Shown: positions 1 through 8,818 of the stretch, piece after piece | Position numbering within the stretch: position 1 is the first letter of the stretch | Layout: each line of letters starts with the position of its first letter | Source of the DNA: Helicobacter bilis ATCC 51630 | Lineage (GTDB): Bacteria; Campylobacterota; Campylobacteria; Campylobacterales; Helicobacteraceae | Length of the DNA: 64,000 nucleotides | NCBI RefSeq assembly: GCF_000686565.1 | Contig: NZ_JMKW01000008.1 | Span: 1-64,000 of the forward strand | Reading direction: 5' to 3' | Program-made: the position numbers and the translations under genes | Notes under the pieces: model-generated | Seen by the model: only the letters and a program-made list of their open reading frames with translations | Databases searched by the model: none | What the model was told of the DNA's origin: nothing

Positions 1-81
1 GGTGGGGGCGTAAATGGCAATACACTGGGTGTTATGCAGGGTTTTGGTAGAATACAAGTTGGATTTCGTGGATTTTTTTGA
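1..81 (+). CDS. C-terminal end of an outer-membrane-like protein (partial)
   Basis: An open frame runs from the window edge to a TGA at 79-81, giving 26 residues rich in glycine and alternating hydrophobic and polar residues. It ends in two phenylalanines (RIQVGFRGFF). A terminal aromatic after an alternating strand is the usual C-terminal signal of outer-membrane beta-barrels, so this may be the last strand of a Helicobacter OMP. Only the tail is visible, so the family cannot be named. Confidence 0.45.
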   Translation, partial: GGGVNGNTLGVMQGFGRIQVGFRGFF

Positions 82-363
82 TAGCGATTATTATACAGCA
101 TATTATCAATACCACCCTTTATGCATCACAAATACTTATATTTATATGTAATATACCTTGCATAATGCCTTTGTGAAGCATTGGAATTTGGCTATGACCT
201 ATTATGCGACTTCGCCTTTTTCCTATTTACCAATATATTTGATGTGAATTACAAGCAGCTTCATCTTTAATACATTATTGGCATATTTCTTCTAGCGTTT
301 AAAAACATAAGGTTAGAAGTTTATTAAGGATATAAAGAATCTTGTCATAAAACTTCTATATTT

Positions 364-858
364 TTAAAGTCCAAATGTGGCACATTCATTGGGCTTTAAA
401 ACACAATGATAAATGCGGTTATTAAAGCCAAAAACATCATAAGCCATGCTGTGAAACACAAAGCCAAACTTCTCATAAAAACCACATAAATCACTGCAAA
501 GATATAGATTGCTAAAACCTGCATTTTTGCAATCTCTTTTTGCTTTCCCAATAAGCATACTTGCTATGCCGTTATTTCGATAGGTTTCTTCCACATATAA
601 TGCCACTAAAAATGGATAAAGATTTACACATGAGACAAAATCTTGCAATGCTATACCAACACAACCAATAATCTTTCTGTCTTTATCTATTGCAAAAAGA
701 AAATGTGGGATAAAATCGCTTGTTTTAACACAACATTGCAAAACTTCTTTATAAAAGTTTTCTGATTTCTCATCTGCCCATGCTTTTAGCAGAAAAATTT
801 GTGCTTTCTCTAGCAAACTTGGATTATCTTTTAGGGAGCAAATAGATATTTCTTGCAT
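364..858 (-). CDS. GNAT-family N-acetyltransferase
   Basis: A 164-residue protein with the GNAT (acetyl-CoA-dependent N-acyltransferase) pattern. Residues around 90-115 read VALYVEETYRNNGIASML, matching the strand-loop-helix with a degenerate R/Q-x-x-G-x-G/A acetyl-CoA loop. A later segment (LYLCSDLCGFYEKFGF) is the typical end-of-fold Y-x-x-x-G-F. The ATG at 858 is chosen because AAAGGCGAG lies just upstream; an in-frame GTG at 882 would overlap the stop of cysQ. It is probably co-transcribed downstream of cysQ. The substrate cannot be told from sequence. Confidence 0.75.
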   Translation of the reverse strand: MQEISICSLKDNPSLLEKAQIFLLKAWADEKSENFYKEVLQCCVKTSDFIPHFLFAIDKDRKIIGCVGIALQDFVSCVNLYPFLVALYVEETYRNNGIASMLIGKAKRDCKNAGFSNLYLCSDLCGFYEKFGFVFHSMAYDVFGFNNRIYHCVLKPNECATFGL

Positions 859-878
859 ACACTCGCCTTTATTTACTA

Positions 879-1889
879 TCACGATTCAATAGTATCCCTA
901 TAAATATCACCATTTTTATGTGATTTTGCAAAAGCTACAAAATGATTATTACGGATATTTTCCTTATTATAACACAAGGGCTTTTTTGTCTGTAAATCAA
1001 GCGTAATCCCACCTGATTCTAGTAAAATAATCTCACTTGCGGCAGTATCCCATTCACTCGTGCCATTCATACGCGGATAAATATCAGCGATACCACTTGC
1101 TAACGCACAAATCTTAAGCGATGAGCCTCTCTTTAACACGAGGGCATTATATCTTTGTAGGAACTCTTCTGTCGCCTTTGTGCTATGGTGGATAGAGTCA
1201 CAAGCAAGAAGCCTTTTTTGATTAGCTAGAGGCATAGAATCTATTTTCTCAAAACTCTCTGCACTTTTAGAAGCATGGCTAGATTCTATATACTCATCAA
1301 TATTTTTTAGAATCTCTTGTTTAATATGAGAATCTACGCCACTTAAAAACTCTAAATTATCTCCATAAATCTTTTTTACATACTCTTTTGCAAGTAGAAT
1401 CTTATGCGTTTTAAGCCATTCAATACGAGATTTTTTCTCAAGATTCATACACGCAAAGTTTTTAAAATCACAAATATTATATGAAAAGCTACCAAAGCCT
1501 TTTAAGCCAATATAGGCTTCATAAAGGCAAGGGGCATATACGACACCAAGTGCGACTTCATTTTTATGCAATAAAGCAATATTTATTGTAAAGTTGCCAT
1601 TGCCACTTATAAAATCCTTTGTGCCATCAAGCGGGTCAATAAGCCAAAAATACTCTAAATCCTTTCTTTCATTATACTCTAAAACTGCTTCTTCAGAACA
1701 TACCTTATATGGGCTTATTGCTTGTAAATGCTGTGTAATATAGGCATTAGATTCTAAATCTGCTTGTGTTAAAGGGCTTTTATCTGCCTTTTGTATATGT
1801 GTAGTATCACCATGGAATTTCATAATGATTTTTCCAGCCTCAATAGCTATACAAAGGGCTTCATAGACTAGATTTTCAAGCATATTCAC
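879..1889 (-). CDS. cysQ: 3'(2'),5'-bisphosphate nucleotidase CysQ-like (inositol monophosphatase family)
   Basis: Member of the Mg-dependent inositol monophosphatase superfamily. CysQ removes a phosphate from PAP, a by-product of sulfate assimilation. The metal-binding signature is visible (WLIDPLDGTKDFISGNGNF), as is the second motif near the C-terminus (WDTAASEIILLESGG). About 336 residues is longer than the usual roughly 250. The extra length is a lysine/glutamate-rich stretch between the core halves, just before GSSLKICALASG. The GTG at 1889 is preferred because AAGGA lies seven bases upstream; an ATG at 1883 is the alternative. The GNAT gene follows immediately. CysQ is favoured over SuhB from overall motif spacing; substrate is inference. 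Confidence 0.8.
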   Translation of the reverse strand: MNMLENLVYEALCIAIEAGKIIMKFHGDTTHIQKADKSPLTQADLESNAYITQHLQAISPYKVCSEEAVLEYNERKDLEYFWLIDPLDGTKDFISGNGNFTINIALLHKNEVALGVVYAPCLYEAYIGLKGFGSFSYNICDFKNFACMNLEKKSRIEWLKTHKILLAKEYVKKIYGDNLEFLSGVDSHIKQEILKNIDEYIESSHASKSAESFEKIDSMPLANQKRLLACDSIHHSTKATEEFLQRYNALVLKRGSSLKICALASGIADIYPRMNGTSEWDTAASEIILLESGGITLDLQTKKPLCYNKENIRNNHFVAFAKSHKNGDIYRDTIES

Positions 1890-2267
1890 AATATTTTCCT
1901 TATTTAATAAATAAGGAAAATGATATAAAACTTTCATCGTTTTAGATTAAATAAAAGCTAAATAATACTCCAATGGCAACGGATTATACATGTTGTATTT
2001 TAATATGAACTCAAAATACTCCATGTTTCAATAACTTTAGATTCTTTATAAAAGCTCAAAAATGACAATAATTCCAATTCCATGCTTTCAATTAAACTAT
2101 GCAAATCAAACACAATCTCATCTGCATTTTGACACAAAGATCTTGCTTTTTGCTTCACAAAATCTAGCACAGCAAAACGCCACGAAACATGGATTAATCA
2201 TGCACTACAGCAAAAAAATATAATCACACCATTGTGATATTTATCACATATAAAGCGGATACAAAAA
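1890..2267. other. Gene-poor stretch between comEA and cysQ
   Basis: Apart from the 65-codon open fragment listed separately and the cysQ promoter region, no gene is supported. The sequence is AT-rich with scattered GATTCT/AAATCT words. No convincing hairpin terminator was seen. Confidence 0.5.
2000..2197 (-). pseudogene. Possible remnant of a helical protein (C-terminal fragment)
   Basis: An uninterrupted frame of 65 codons ends at TAA (2000-2002) but has no ATG near its 5' end; an in-frame TGA closes it upstream. The translation is amphipathic and protein-like (for example DEIVFDLHSLIESMEL). No family is recognised. It may be the 3' remnant of a deleted gene or a chance frame. Confidence 0.25.
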
Positions 2268-2531
2268 TTATTTTTTTGTTGTTTGTGGTTGGCTCGTTAC
2301 AACAATATCTTTTTTAATCTTATCAAAGATCGCTTGCCCTATGCCTTTTACCTGCATAATATCTTCAATCTTTTTGAATCTATTTTTTGTGCGATATTCA
2401 ATAATCGCTTTTGCCTTTGCTTCACCGATACCATTTAATGTCATAAGCTCTTTTTGACTAGCAGTGTTAATATTTACCGCCGCAAAAAGAAAGCCGGACA
2501 ACATAACAAATAACAGCAAAAATCTCTTCAT
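2268..2531 (-). CDS. comEA: ComEA-like helix-hairpin-helix DNA-binding protein
   Basis: An 87-residue protein with a hydrophobic signal segment (residues 1-18, [18 protein letters not shown]) followed directly by the ComEA helix-hairpin-helix pair: [25 protein letters not shown] and then [12 protein letters not shown]. ComEA proteins bind double-stranded DNA in the periplasm during natural transformation. The ATG at 2531 is chosen because GGGAG sits eight bases upstream. The C-terminus is short and basic (TTKK). It stands alone, with no ComEC or other competence gene adjacent. Confidence 0.88.
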   Translation of the reverse strand: MKRFLLLFVMLSGFLFAAVNINTASQKELMTLNGIGEAKAKAIIEYRTKNRFKKIEDIMQVKGIGQAIFDKIKKDIVVTSQPQTTKK

Positions 2532-2738
2532 AACTAAAACTCCCAAATTAAAGATTAGACTTACAGCATAACATAAAAAATCCTATAATACTTTTTTCAC
2601 CTCAATGCTTATTGCATTTTTATGCATTATGTGTAAAAATGTGAATTATTTCATGCAGGTTTAACACATGAAGTTTCATATATCGCGACAAAGTTACTAT
2701 AAAATCATCGATTATTTAACAATATAAGGAATTTTTGA

Positions 2739-3332
2739 GTGAGTTATACGCCTATTGTGCTTGGTATAAGCGGTGGAAGCTGTATTGAGTTGGCATTGCA
2801 TTTTATAAAGAGATTCCCAAAAGATCGTGCACTCTATGTTGTGCCAACGCAAAATGCAGCCATGCTTTGTCAAGCAGAAAAGAAACAAAATCTTAGAAAT
2901 CTTATCAATGCGATACGCACGGATAATCTCGTGATTCATGATTCTATGACAAGCCCTTTAGCAAGTGGCAGCTTTTATTTTGAATCCTGCATTATTTTAC
3001 CAACAAGCAGCAACACACTATCAAGCATTGCAAATGGCTTGCAAAGCAATCTGCTTACTCGTGTAGGTGCTGTGTGTTTGAAAGAAAAGAGGAAACTAAT
3101 ACTTGGCGTAAGAGAAATGCCCTTAAGCGCTATTTTACTTGAAAATATGGCAAAGCTTGCTAATCTTGGTGTATATATCGCACCACCTATTGCTGGGTAT
3201 TATGGCGGTATTTGTGATTTAGAATCCTTGCATGATTTTTTAGTCGGTAAATATTTTGATATGCTTGATATACCACATGATTTATTCGTGCGTTGGGATG
3301 GAAATGTTAGAAACCAGTTAATTATACCCTAG
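2739..3332 (+). CDS. ubiX: UbiX flavin prenyltransferase
   Basis: A 197-residue flavin prenyltransferase that makes prenylated FMN for UbiD-type decarboxylases, here probably in the quinone pathway. The N-terminal Rossmann-like start (VLGISGGSCIELAL) and the conserved C-terminal half (REMPLSAILLENMAKLANLGV, then P-P-I-A-G-Y-Y) are typical. Start is GTG at 2739 with TAAGGAA upstream. Length matches the family. No ubiD is visible in the window. Confidence 0.9.
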   Translation: MSYTPIVLGISGGSCIELALHFIKRFPKDRALYVVPTQNAAMLCQAEKKQNLRNLINAIRTDNLVIHDSMTSPLASGSFYFESCIILPTSSNTLSSIANGLQSNLLTRVGAVCLKEKRKLILGVREMPLSAILLENMAKLANLGVYIAPPIAGYYGGICDLESLHDFLVGKYFDMLDIPHDLFVRWDGNVRNQLIIP

Positions 3333-3704
3333 ATTTCTAGCCCATTAGAGCAGTTAAAATTCTTTCTAAGATTAAGAAAACATCGTTTATTTTGGAAATC
3401 TATGGCATAGCTTTGTTATTACGATTTCGTTTGTATTTCTAGCTAGATTCCATAAAAATTAGCTTTTACAAACTGACTAATGTGTGGTAACTCATGAGAT
3501 TTGGTTAATAGATTGGATGGTGTGATAAGCAGATTCCATAGGTTTGTTTTGATGTCTTGAATAGAGACTGGATTCCACGAAAATAATGAAAGATATATAA
3601 ACTTAATTACACATCGTTTAGCTATAGATTCTAACACCATATCCCACAGAGTTATTTTTAATTCATGCAAGCTGATTTCTCACTAAACTTTCATTACAAT
3701 GCAA
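3333..3704. other. Gene-poor stretch between ubiX and the dihydroorotase-like gene
   Basis: This 372-base gap lies between converging genes. A 75-codon reverse-strand frame at 3443-3670 exists, but it has no recognisable motif, no strong ribosome binding site and ordinary AT-rich composition, so it is not called. No strong terminator was recognised. Confidence 0.5.
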
Positions 3705-4952
3705 TCACAATTTATACAACTTGCCATCAACTACCATATATTTAATCTTCCCATATAACTCTAAACCATGATACAAACTCGTAGAATCTAAAACTTCAAA
3801 TTTTTCCTCCAAATCAACGATCATAAAATCAGCATCTCTTTGTGTAGCAATATGCCCTTTATTTAGTCGCATAAGATTACTTGCATTGCTACTTGTAAGC
3901 TTTACTAAATCTCGCATTGACAGAATCTCTTCTTTCACTAGCAAGGTATAGGCAAGGCTAAAAAAGTATTCAATACCAGATACACCCTCACTTGCATATT
4001 CAAATACCTGCTCCTTATACTGCTTTGAGACTTCTTGCTGCATACTTGTTAGAAGAGAGACTTTGCCCTCTTGCAATCTTTTTACAAGTTTTTCTTTTTT
4101 ACTCCGAGTAAGCAGGGGCGGGGTCATTTTGTAGCGTGTATCATAGGTTTTTATGCTTTGTTCATTAAAGATTAAATGTGGGAGTCCAACTTGTGCGTGC
4201 ATGTTTTTTTCATGGCAAATCATATCGAGTGTATGGGCTATATTCATAGACATAAAAATGACTTCAATATCAAGAAACTTTGCCATTTCTTTTATTTTTG
4301 CCACTTCTTTAATTTGCCCTATCGGCGTTATCATAGGTAGCCCAAGCCCCCTTGCAAACGCACTCTCATACGCCACACCTTGCTCGATATTGAAATCAAA
4401 TGCAAATACACAAAGTGGTAAATCAAGCATTTTAGCATATTGCATACTTTGATATAAGAGATTAGACCCAATCGCAGAATTACTAAAAATTGCCTTTGCA
4501 TTTTTATTAAGACTATGCAATGTATCGATATTGCTTAGTCTAGATTCTGAATCTGTGCTTGCAATAAGTGGATAAATATTTATACTATTGTGTGAATTAA
4601 TGCTTTCAATAAGGGCATTCATAGCTTCATTATCAATGCTTGGCTGTGTGTATGGATTAAGAAAGATGGTAGAGATACCGCCATAAAGTGCCTTATTTGC
4701 AAGTGTGTGTATGGGCTTTGCCCCAAGCTTTTTATCAAGTGGAAATACATTGATATCAATACAAGCTGGCAATATCGCATATCCGTTGCAATCAATCTCT
4801 TCGCATTCTCGCAAATCATCTCTAAACGAAATAGAATCTTGTATAACCTGTATAATCTTGCCATTTTGCACATACACACTGCCTTGCACAAAGCCCTTTT
4901 CATCATCAAATATTTTCGCATTTTTAAAACATTGTATTTTATCTTCTTGCAT
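3705..4952 (-). CDS. Dihydroorotase-like amidohydrolase lacking the metal site (PyrC'/PyrX type)
   Basis: A 415-residue amidohydrolase-fold protein aligned by eye with dihydroorotases (NGYAILPACIDINV near residues 58-70; Y-G-G-I-S-T-I-F-L-N-P; C-terminal HIATQRDADFMIVDL and VVDGKLY). The catalytic metal ligands are gone: the canonical D-x-H-x-H position reads DINVFPL, the C-E-D-H region reads AFDF, and the T-D-H-A-P region reads TSMQQEV. This matches the non-catalytic PyrC' proteins that support aspartate carbamoyltransferase in other bacteria. AAAGGATAG upstream supports the ATG. ccdA lies 13 bases upstream, so the two may be co-transcribed. Confidence 0.8.
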   Translation of the reverse strand: MQEDKIQCFKNAKIFDDEKGFVQGSVYVQNGKIIQVIQDSISFRDDLRECEEIDCNGYAILPACIDINVFPLDKKLGAKPIHTLANKALYGGISTIFLNPYTQPSIDNEAMNALIESINSHNSINIYPLIASTDSESRLSNIDTLHSLNKNAKAIFSNSAIGSNLLYQSMQYAKMLDLPLCVFAFDFNIEQGVAYESAFARGLGLPMITPIGQIKEVAKIKEMAKFLDIEVIFMSMNIAHTLDMICHEKNMHAQVGLPHLIFNEQSIKTYDTRYKMTPPLLTRSKKEKLVKRLQEGKVSLLTSMQQEVSKQYKEQVFEYASEGVSGIEYFFSLAYTLLVKEEILSMRDLVKLTSSNASNLMRLNKGHIATQRDADFMIVDLEEKFEVLDSTSLYHGLELYGKIKYMVVDGKLYKL

Positions 4953-4965
4953 ATCTATCCTTTCA

Positions 4966-5670
4966 TTAACTCATAAATAAAGAAGTATCACCCAAAATGA
5001 TTAAGATTCCAATGCCAATTAAAAAGATACCACATATTTTCTCAATAACTCTTAATTGCTTTTTTGCTTTGCGTATGAGATTTAAGCCCTTGTCTAAAAA
5101 GAGAGCTAATAATAAAAAAGGGAGTGAAAGCCCGGCTATAAAAGCTAAACTAGCGTATATAGCAAGTCCCTCATTCATAGAAGCAAGCAGGGCAATAGAG
5201 CTAATAATAGGACCAGAGCAAGGCGACCAGCCCGCCGCAAAACCCACGCCTATAATAAATGGTGCGATAAATCTTAGAATCTTATGTTGTTCTAGCTTTT
5301 GTAGGTTTAATTGCTTTGTTTGATTAAGCATTGCAATATGAAAGATTCCCAAAAAATGGATACCAAAAAGGATAACAATACCGCCAGAAATATATCGCAC
5401 AATGGGATAATTAAAAAAATTATCGATAATTTGAAACATGGCTAAAAAAAGCAAAAAGAATACAAGTCCAAACCCAGCGACAAAAAGCACTGCATTGCGA
5501 AACATACTAAAGCGAGAATACTTTGTCTCATCATGTAGCACACTCCCAGAAATATAGCTCATATAAGATGGTATAAGCGGCAGAATGCAAGGTGCAAGAA
5601 AGTTTAGAATCCCACCCAAAAAACTTGCAATAAGCGGTAATTCAAAAAATATTTTTTGTAAAAAATCCAT
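4966..5670 (-). CDS. ccdA: Cytochrome c biogenesis / thiol-transfer membrane protein CcdA
   Basis: A 234-residue inner-membrane protein with about six transmembrane helices. It carries the two CcdA/DsbD-beta cysteine motifs: LAPCILPLIPSYMSY near residue 27 and GWSPCSGPI near residue 150. CcdA passes electrons from cytoplasmic thioredoxin to periplasmic thiol proteins, including those that reduce apocytochrome c. It is followed closely by the dihydroorotase-like gene. Confidence 0.88.
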   Translation of the reverse strand: MDFLQKIFFELPLIASFLGGILNFLAPCILPLIPSYMSYISGSVLHDETKYSRFSMFRNAVLFVAGFGLVFFLLFLAMFQIIDNFFNYPIVRYISGGIVILFGIHFLGIFHIAMLNQTKQLNLQKLEQHKILRFIAPFIIGVGFAAGWSPCSGPIISSIALLASMNEGLAIYASLAFIAGLSLPFLLLALFLDKGLNLIRKAKKQLRVIEKICGIFLIGIGILIILGDTSLFMS

Positions 5671-5948
5671 AGAGTTAATCCAAATAGCTTATAAATATAG
5701 TATAGAAATAAAATTATACTCAATGTCTTAGAATATCTACAACAAATGTGAAATTTTCTAGATTTGCTTTGAAGGATTCTATGACTTTATTCCAGCAATC
5801 TCTCTAAAACACATGTATTTAACATTTTAGATTCTGTAACTTATCTTTTTTAGAATCAACATTAAAAATTAAATTTTATATTTACTTTAAGTTGTTTTTA
5901 ATATTTATTTTAGTAGAATTACTTCTTTTTATTGCTTAAACTCAAAAT

Positions 5949-6024
5949 GGCTCGATAGCTCAGTCGGTAGAGCAAAGGACTGAAAATCCTTGTGTCGGCA
6001 GTTCGATTCTGCCTCGAGCCACCA
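5949..6024 (+). tRNA. tRNA-Phe (GAA)
   Basis: A 76-base cloverleaf: acceptor GGCTCGA pairs with TCGAGCC, the D arm contains GCTC...GAGC, and the anticodon stem AAGGA/TCCTT holds loop CTGAAAA with anticodon GAA. The T arm is GGCAG-TTCGATT-CTGCC. The 3' ACCA is encoded. An AT-rich region with a TAGAAT box about 20-25 bases upstream may be its promoter. Confidence 0.97.
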
Positions 6025-6217
6025 TCTTCCTTTGTATTCAGTTATCATTTTTATTCTTTCGCGAAATTTATCAGTTTTTGTCTGTTGCATGAAGTATTAG
6101 AAAGATATATTGTTTTAATTATTTTTAAATTTTAAAAAACCTTATGGTATCGACTTGAAAAATATCGCAAAAATCAAATTTTATACACTATTTGCTAAAA
6201 AATCATCACACATTATG

Positions 6218-6223
6218 TATAAT
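6218..6223 (+). promoter_or_regulatory. Predicted -10 box of lgt
   Basis: A TATAAT hexamer preceded by TG lies 37 bases upstream of the lgt ATG. Campylobacterota housekeeping promoters rely on the -10 box with a weak -35, which fits here. Confidence 0.55.
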
Positions 6224-6260
6224 TGAGATTTTTTAATTTAATAGTTATAGAGTTTATATT

Positions 6261-7097
6261 ATGAATTTTTGGAATGAAATCTACTCTCATTTTAGTCCCA
6301 TTGCCTTTAGTGCGTTTGGCTTTAATATCCATTGGTATAGCTTGGCGTATGTGTCGGCTTTGCTTATTGGTTTCTTTCTTGCGAAATATTTTGTCAAAAC
6401 TATGCCGCGTTTTTCACATATTGATTCAAAGATTATAGATAGCTATTTTATATGGGTTGAGGTCGGAATCTTGCTTGGGGCACGTTTTGGCTATCTTTTT
6501 ATTTATACAGATTCTGCTATGTTTTATCTCACACACCCTTGGGAAGCTTTCAACCCCTATGTTGATGGGCGATTTGTGGGTATTGCGGGTATGAGCTTTC
6601 ATGGTGCTGTTTTTGGCTTTTTACTTGCTTCATTTCTGTTCTTTTATGTGAAAAAGGCAAATATTTTTGCTCTGCTTGATATAGTCGCTTTGAGTGTGCC
6701 GCTTGCCTATGTGTTTGGGAGAATTGGGAATTTTTTAAATAAAGAGTTGTATGGCAGGGTGATTGAAGAAGATTCACTAAAATTTATAGGAATCTATGTG
6801 GAAGGGGCGTTGCGTTATCCTAGCCAGCTGATTGAGGCGTTTTTGGAGGGCATTGTTGTCTTTATTATAGTGTGGATTGCTTCTAAAAAAAATCAAACTG
6901 AGGGTATGCTTATCGTTATTTATGCGTTTGCATATAGTCTTGCACGATTTATAGCAGAGTATTTTAGGGAAGCTGATGTGCAGATGGGCTATTACTTCTT
7001 AGGGCTTAGTATGGGGCAGATTCTAAGTTGCGTTATGATGGGGATTGCATTGTTTTTATTATGGATTATAAAAACTCGCAAAAGCGATATTAAGTAG
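6261..7097 (+). CDS. lgt: Prolipoprotein diacylglyceryl transferase Lgt
   Basis: A 278-residue, roughly seven-span inner-membrane enzyme that transfers diacylglycerol from phosphatidylglycerol to the lipobox cysteine of prolipoproteins. Visible signatures are GMSFHGAVFGF (the conserved HG motif), GRIGNFLNKELYG (Lgt signature) and the C-terminal RFIAEYFREAD. Length is normal. It is the first gene of a likely lgt / small membrane protein / nadD / rsfS transcript. Confidence 0.95.
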   Translation: MNFWNEIYSHFSPIAFSAFGFNIHWYSLAYVSALLIGFFLAKYFVKTMPRFSHIDSKIIDSYFIWVEVGILLGARFGYLFIYTDSAMFYLTHPWEAFNPYVDGRFVGIAGMSFHGAVFGFLLASFLFFYVKKANIFALLDIVALSVPLAYVFGRIGNFLNKELYGRVIEEDSLKFIGIYVEGALRYPSQLIEAFLEGIVVFIIVWIASKKNQTEGMLIVIYAFAYSLARFIAEYFREADVQMGYYFLGLSMGQILSCVMMGIALFLLWIIKTRKSDIK

Positions 7098-7125
7098 CAA
7101 TGATATTAAAATAGAAAGGGAAAAT

Positions 7126-7290
7126 ATGGGATTTGAAATATTTGGAAAAAGAGTGTTTGACTTTAGTATGCCTTTCTCACATTTTGAAGCATGGAGTACA
7201 ATCCTTATTGTAACAGGCAGTGCGTTTATAATCTTTCTTGTGCTATCAAAAAAAGCAAAGCAATATAGAGATTCTAAAAAAGGCAAATAA
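7126..7290 (+). CDS. Small single-span membrane protein
   Basis: A 54-residue frame with a strong ribosome binding site (AAAGGGA, six bases before ATG). It has a short polar N-terminus, one hydrophobic helix (roughly residues 25-41, ILIVTGSAFIIFLVLS) and a basic tail (KKAKQYRDSKKGK). It sits 28 bases after lgt and two bases before nadD. The strong site, tight packing and clear topology make it likely real. No family is recognised. Confidence 0.7.
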   Translation: MGFEIFGKRVFDFSMPFSHFEAWSTILIVTGSAFIIFLVLSKKAKQYRDSKKGK

Positions 7291-7292
7291 GA

Positions 7293-7892
7293 GTGAATCT
7301 TGCTATTTTTGGTGGGAGTTTTGACCCGCCACACAAAGGGCATGTAGGCATTATTGAGAAGGCTTTGATTGCATTGAATCTAGATTTATTAATCGTGCTT
7401 GTAGCCTATCAAAATCCACTTAAAGCACATTTTAGAATCTCCGCACAAAAACGACTTGCATGGATAAAAAAAGTATGTGAAAAATATGATAAGATTCTAT
7501 GCAGTGATTATGAAATATTACAAAACAAACCTGTAACGACAAAAGAAAGCATGGAGTATTTTAAGAATCTTTATAAGCCATCTACCATGTATTTTATCTT
7601 AGGGCAGGATAACTTCTTACAGCTGCCACAATGGAACTATTTTGAAGTTTTAAGAGAGAATCTTTGCTTCATAGTCTTTAATCGCATAACTAAAGATTGC
7701 TTGAATGTAAATAATGAAAATATATGTAAAGCATTCGCACAAAAGCACAATCTAAACATGCAATTTTTACATTTTTCATATCCTTATGCCTCAAGCCTTA
7801 TCATTCAAAATTTAGAGTATTATAAAGATGAGATTCCAGAAAATATTCGATATGATGTGATAGAATCTTATAAGTTATTACATAAAGTTTAA
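7293..7892 (+). CDS. nadD: Nicotinate-nucleotide adenylyltransferase NadD
   Basis: A 199-residue nucleotidyltransferase that adenylates nicotinate mononucleotide in NAD synthesis. The N-terminal GGSFDPPHKGHVGI is the family signature, ILGQDNFLQLPQW forms the substrate loop, and YASSLIIQN corresponds to the C-terminal I-S-S-T-x-I-R region. Start is GTG at 7293, two bases after the upstream stop, suggesting translational coupling. Confidence 0.92.
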   Translation: MNLAIFGGSFDPPHKGHVGIIEKALIALNLDLLIVLVAYQNPLKAHFRISAQKRLAWIKKVCEKYDKILCSDYEILQNKPVTTKESMEYFKNLYKPSTMYFILGQDNFLQLPQWNYFEVLRENLCFIVFNRITKDCLNVNNENICKAFAQKHNLNMQFLHFSYPYASSLIIQNLEYYKDEIPENIRYDVIESYKLLHKV

Positions 7893-7910
7893 ATTATAAA
7901 AAGGACATAT

Positions 7911-8276
7911 ATGATAGAAAATTCATTACTTAACGCACAGAATCTAGCCCAAGCAGTAAAAGATATTTTAGATTCCAAAAAGGCAGAGTCTATTGAAGTG
8001 ATTGATGTCGCAAATAAGGGCTATTTATCGCAGTTTGTAGTCGTGGCTACTGCTATGGCAGGAAAACACGCACTATCTTTATTGCATTATCTTAAAGAAG
8101 ATCTTAAAGCAAAGGGGGTAAGATTCTATGCGATTGATGAAGAGAGTGAAGACTGGATTATCATTGATTTAGGCGAAGTTATCGTGCATATTTTCACAGA
8201 AAATCACCGCAAGAAATACAATATTGAAGAATTTTTGATAAAGACTTTTGGTGAAGTGGCAAATACTCAAGCCTGA
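7911..8276 (+). CDS. rsfS: Ribosomal silencing factor RsfS
   Basis: A 121-residue RsfS/Iojap protein, which binds L14 and blocks 30S-50S joining in starvation. The core motif appears as YLSQFVVVATAMAGKHALSL, then DWIIIDLGEVIVHIF near residues 80-96. AAAAAGGA precedes the ATG. Placement just after nadD is a widely conserved pairing. Confidence 0.93.
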   Translation: MIENSLLNAQNLAQAVKDILDSKKAESIEVIDVANKGYLSQFVVVATAMAGKHALSLLHYLKEDLKAKGVRFYAIDEESEDWIIIDLGEVIVHIFTENHRKKYNIEEFLIKTFGEVANTQA

Positions 8277-8452
8277 AAATAAGATAACAGAATCTATTTT
8301 TAAGAAACTTTTATTCAAACCTAGATTCTAAAAAAGATTCTTATTGCAACAATATCTTCACGCGATGAGACTTCTTAATTAAGAATATATGCTTTCTAAT
8401 CTAATTTCATTGCAACACAATGAGAGTTGTAGCCCCCTACCCTAACCTTGCC

Positions 8453-8815
8453 CTACCCTTTCACATCAAGTAAATGCGTTTCTGGTCGCATAAGCATTTC
8501 ATCTTCTGTGATTACTCTATCATCTTTCTTTTTCTTTGGGGTTATTGCTGCATTTTCCATTTGCTCTTGGAAGTCTTTGCTCTCTTCTTCCTTTTTCTCT
8601 TCTTTTTCATCAAACTCTCGTTTAGCACTGCCCTCTCTATCATCTGTTTTATGCATTTCTTCTGCGGGTCGCACTTCTTCTACTTTTTGCATTTGCTCAT
8701 GAAAGATTGCGTGATTAAGCGGAGTTTGGTGTGGCATGTTATTTGCGTGCAAGGCTGATGTCGCACTACTTGCTTGATTGATATAGGTCATATTTCCAAT
8801 AGTATTTAAAGCCAT
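8453..8815 (-). CDS. Highly charged hypothetical protein downstream of rqcH
   Basis: A 120-residue protein with a polar N-terminus (MALNTIGNMTYINQASS), a central segment dominated by glutamate and lysine (residues about 65-85, likely coiled coil or disordered) and a charged C-terminus. There is no signal peptide or membrane helix. AAGGAG lies seven bases before the ATG, and the gene starts four bases after the RqcH-like stop, so the two are probably one transcript. No known family is recognised. Confidence 0.65.
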   Translation of the reverse strand: MALNTIGNMTYINQASSATSALHANNMPHQTPLNHAIFHEQMQKVEEVRPAEEMHKTDDREGSAKREFDEKEEKKEEESKDFQEQMENAAITPKKKKDDRVITEDEMLMRPETHLLDVKG

Positions 8816-8818
8816 TTG

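Noticed and set aside
3443-3670. 75-codon reverse frame between ubiX and the dihydroorotase-like gene
   Set aside because: No motif, no clear ribosome binding site and ordinary composition.
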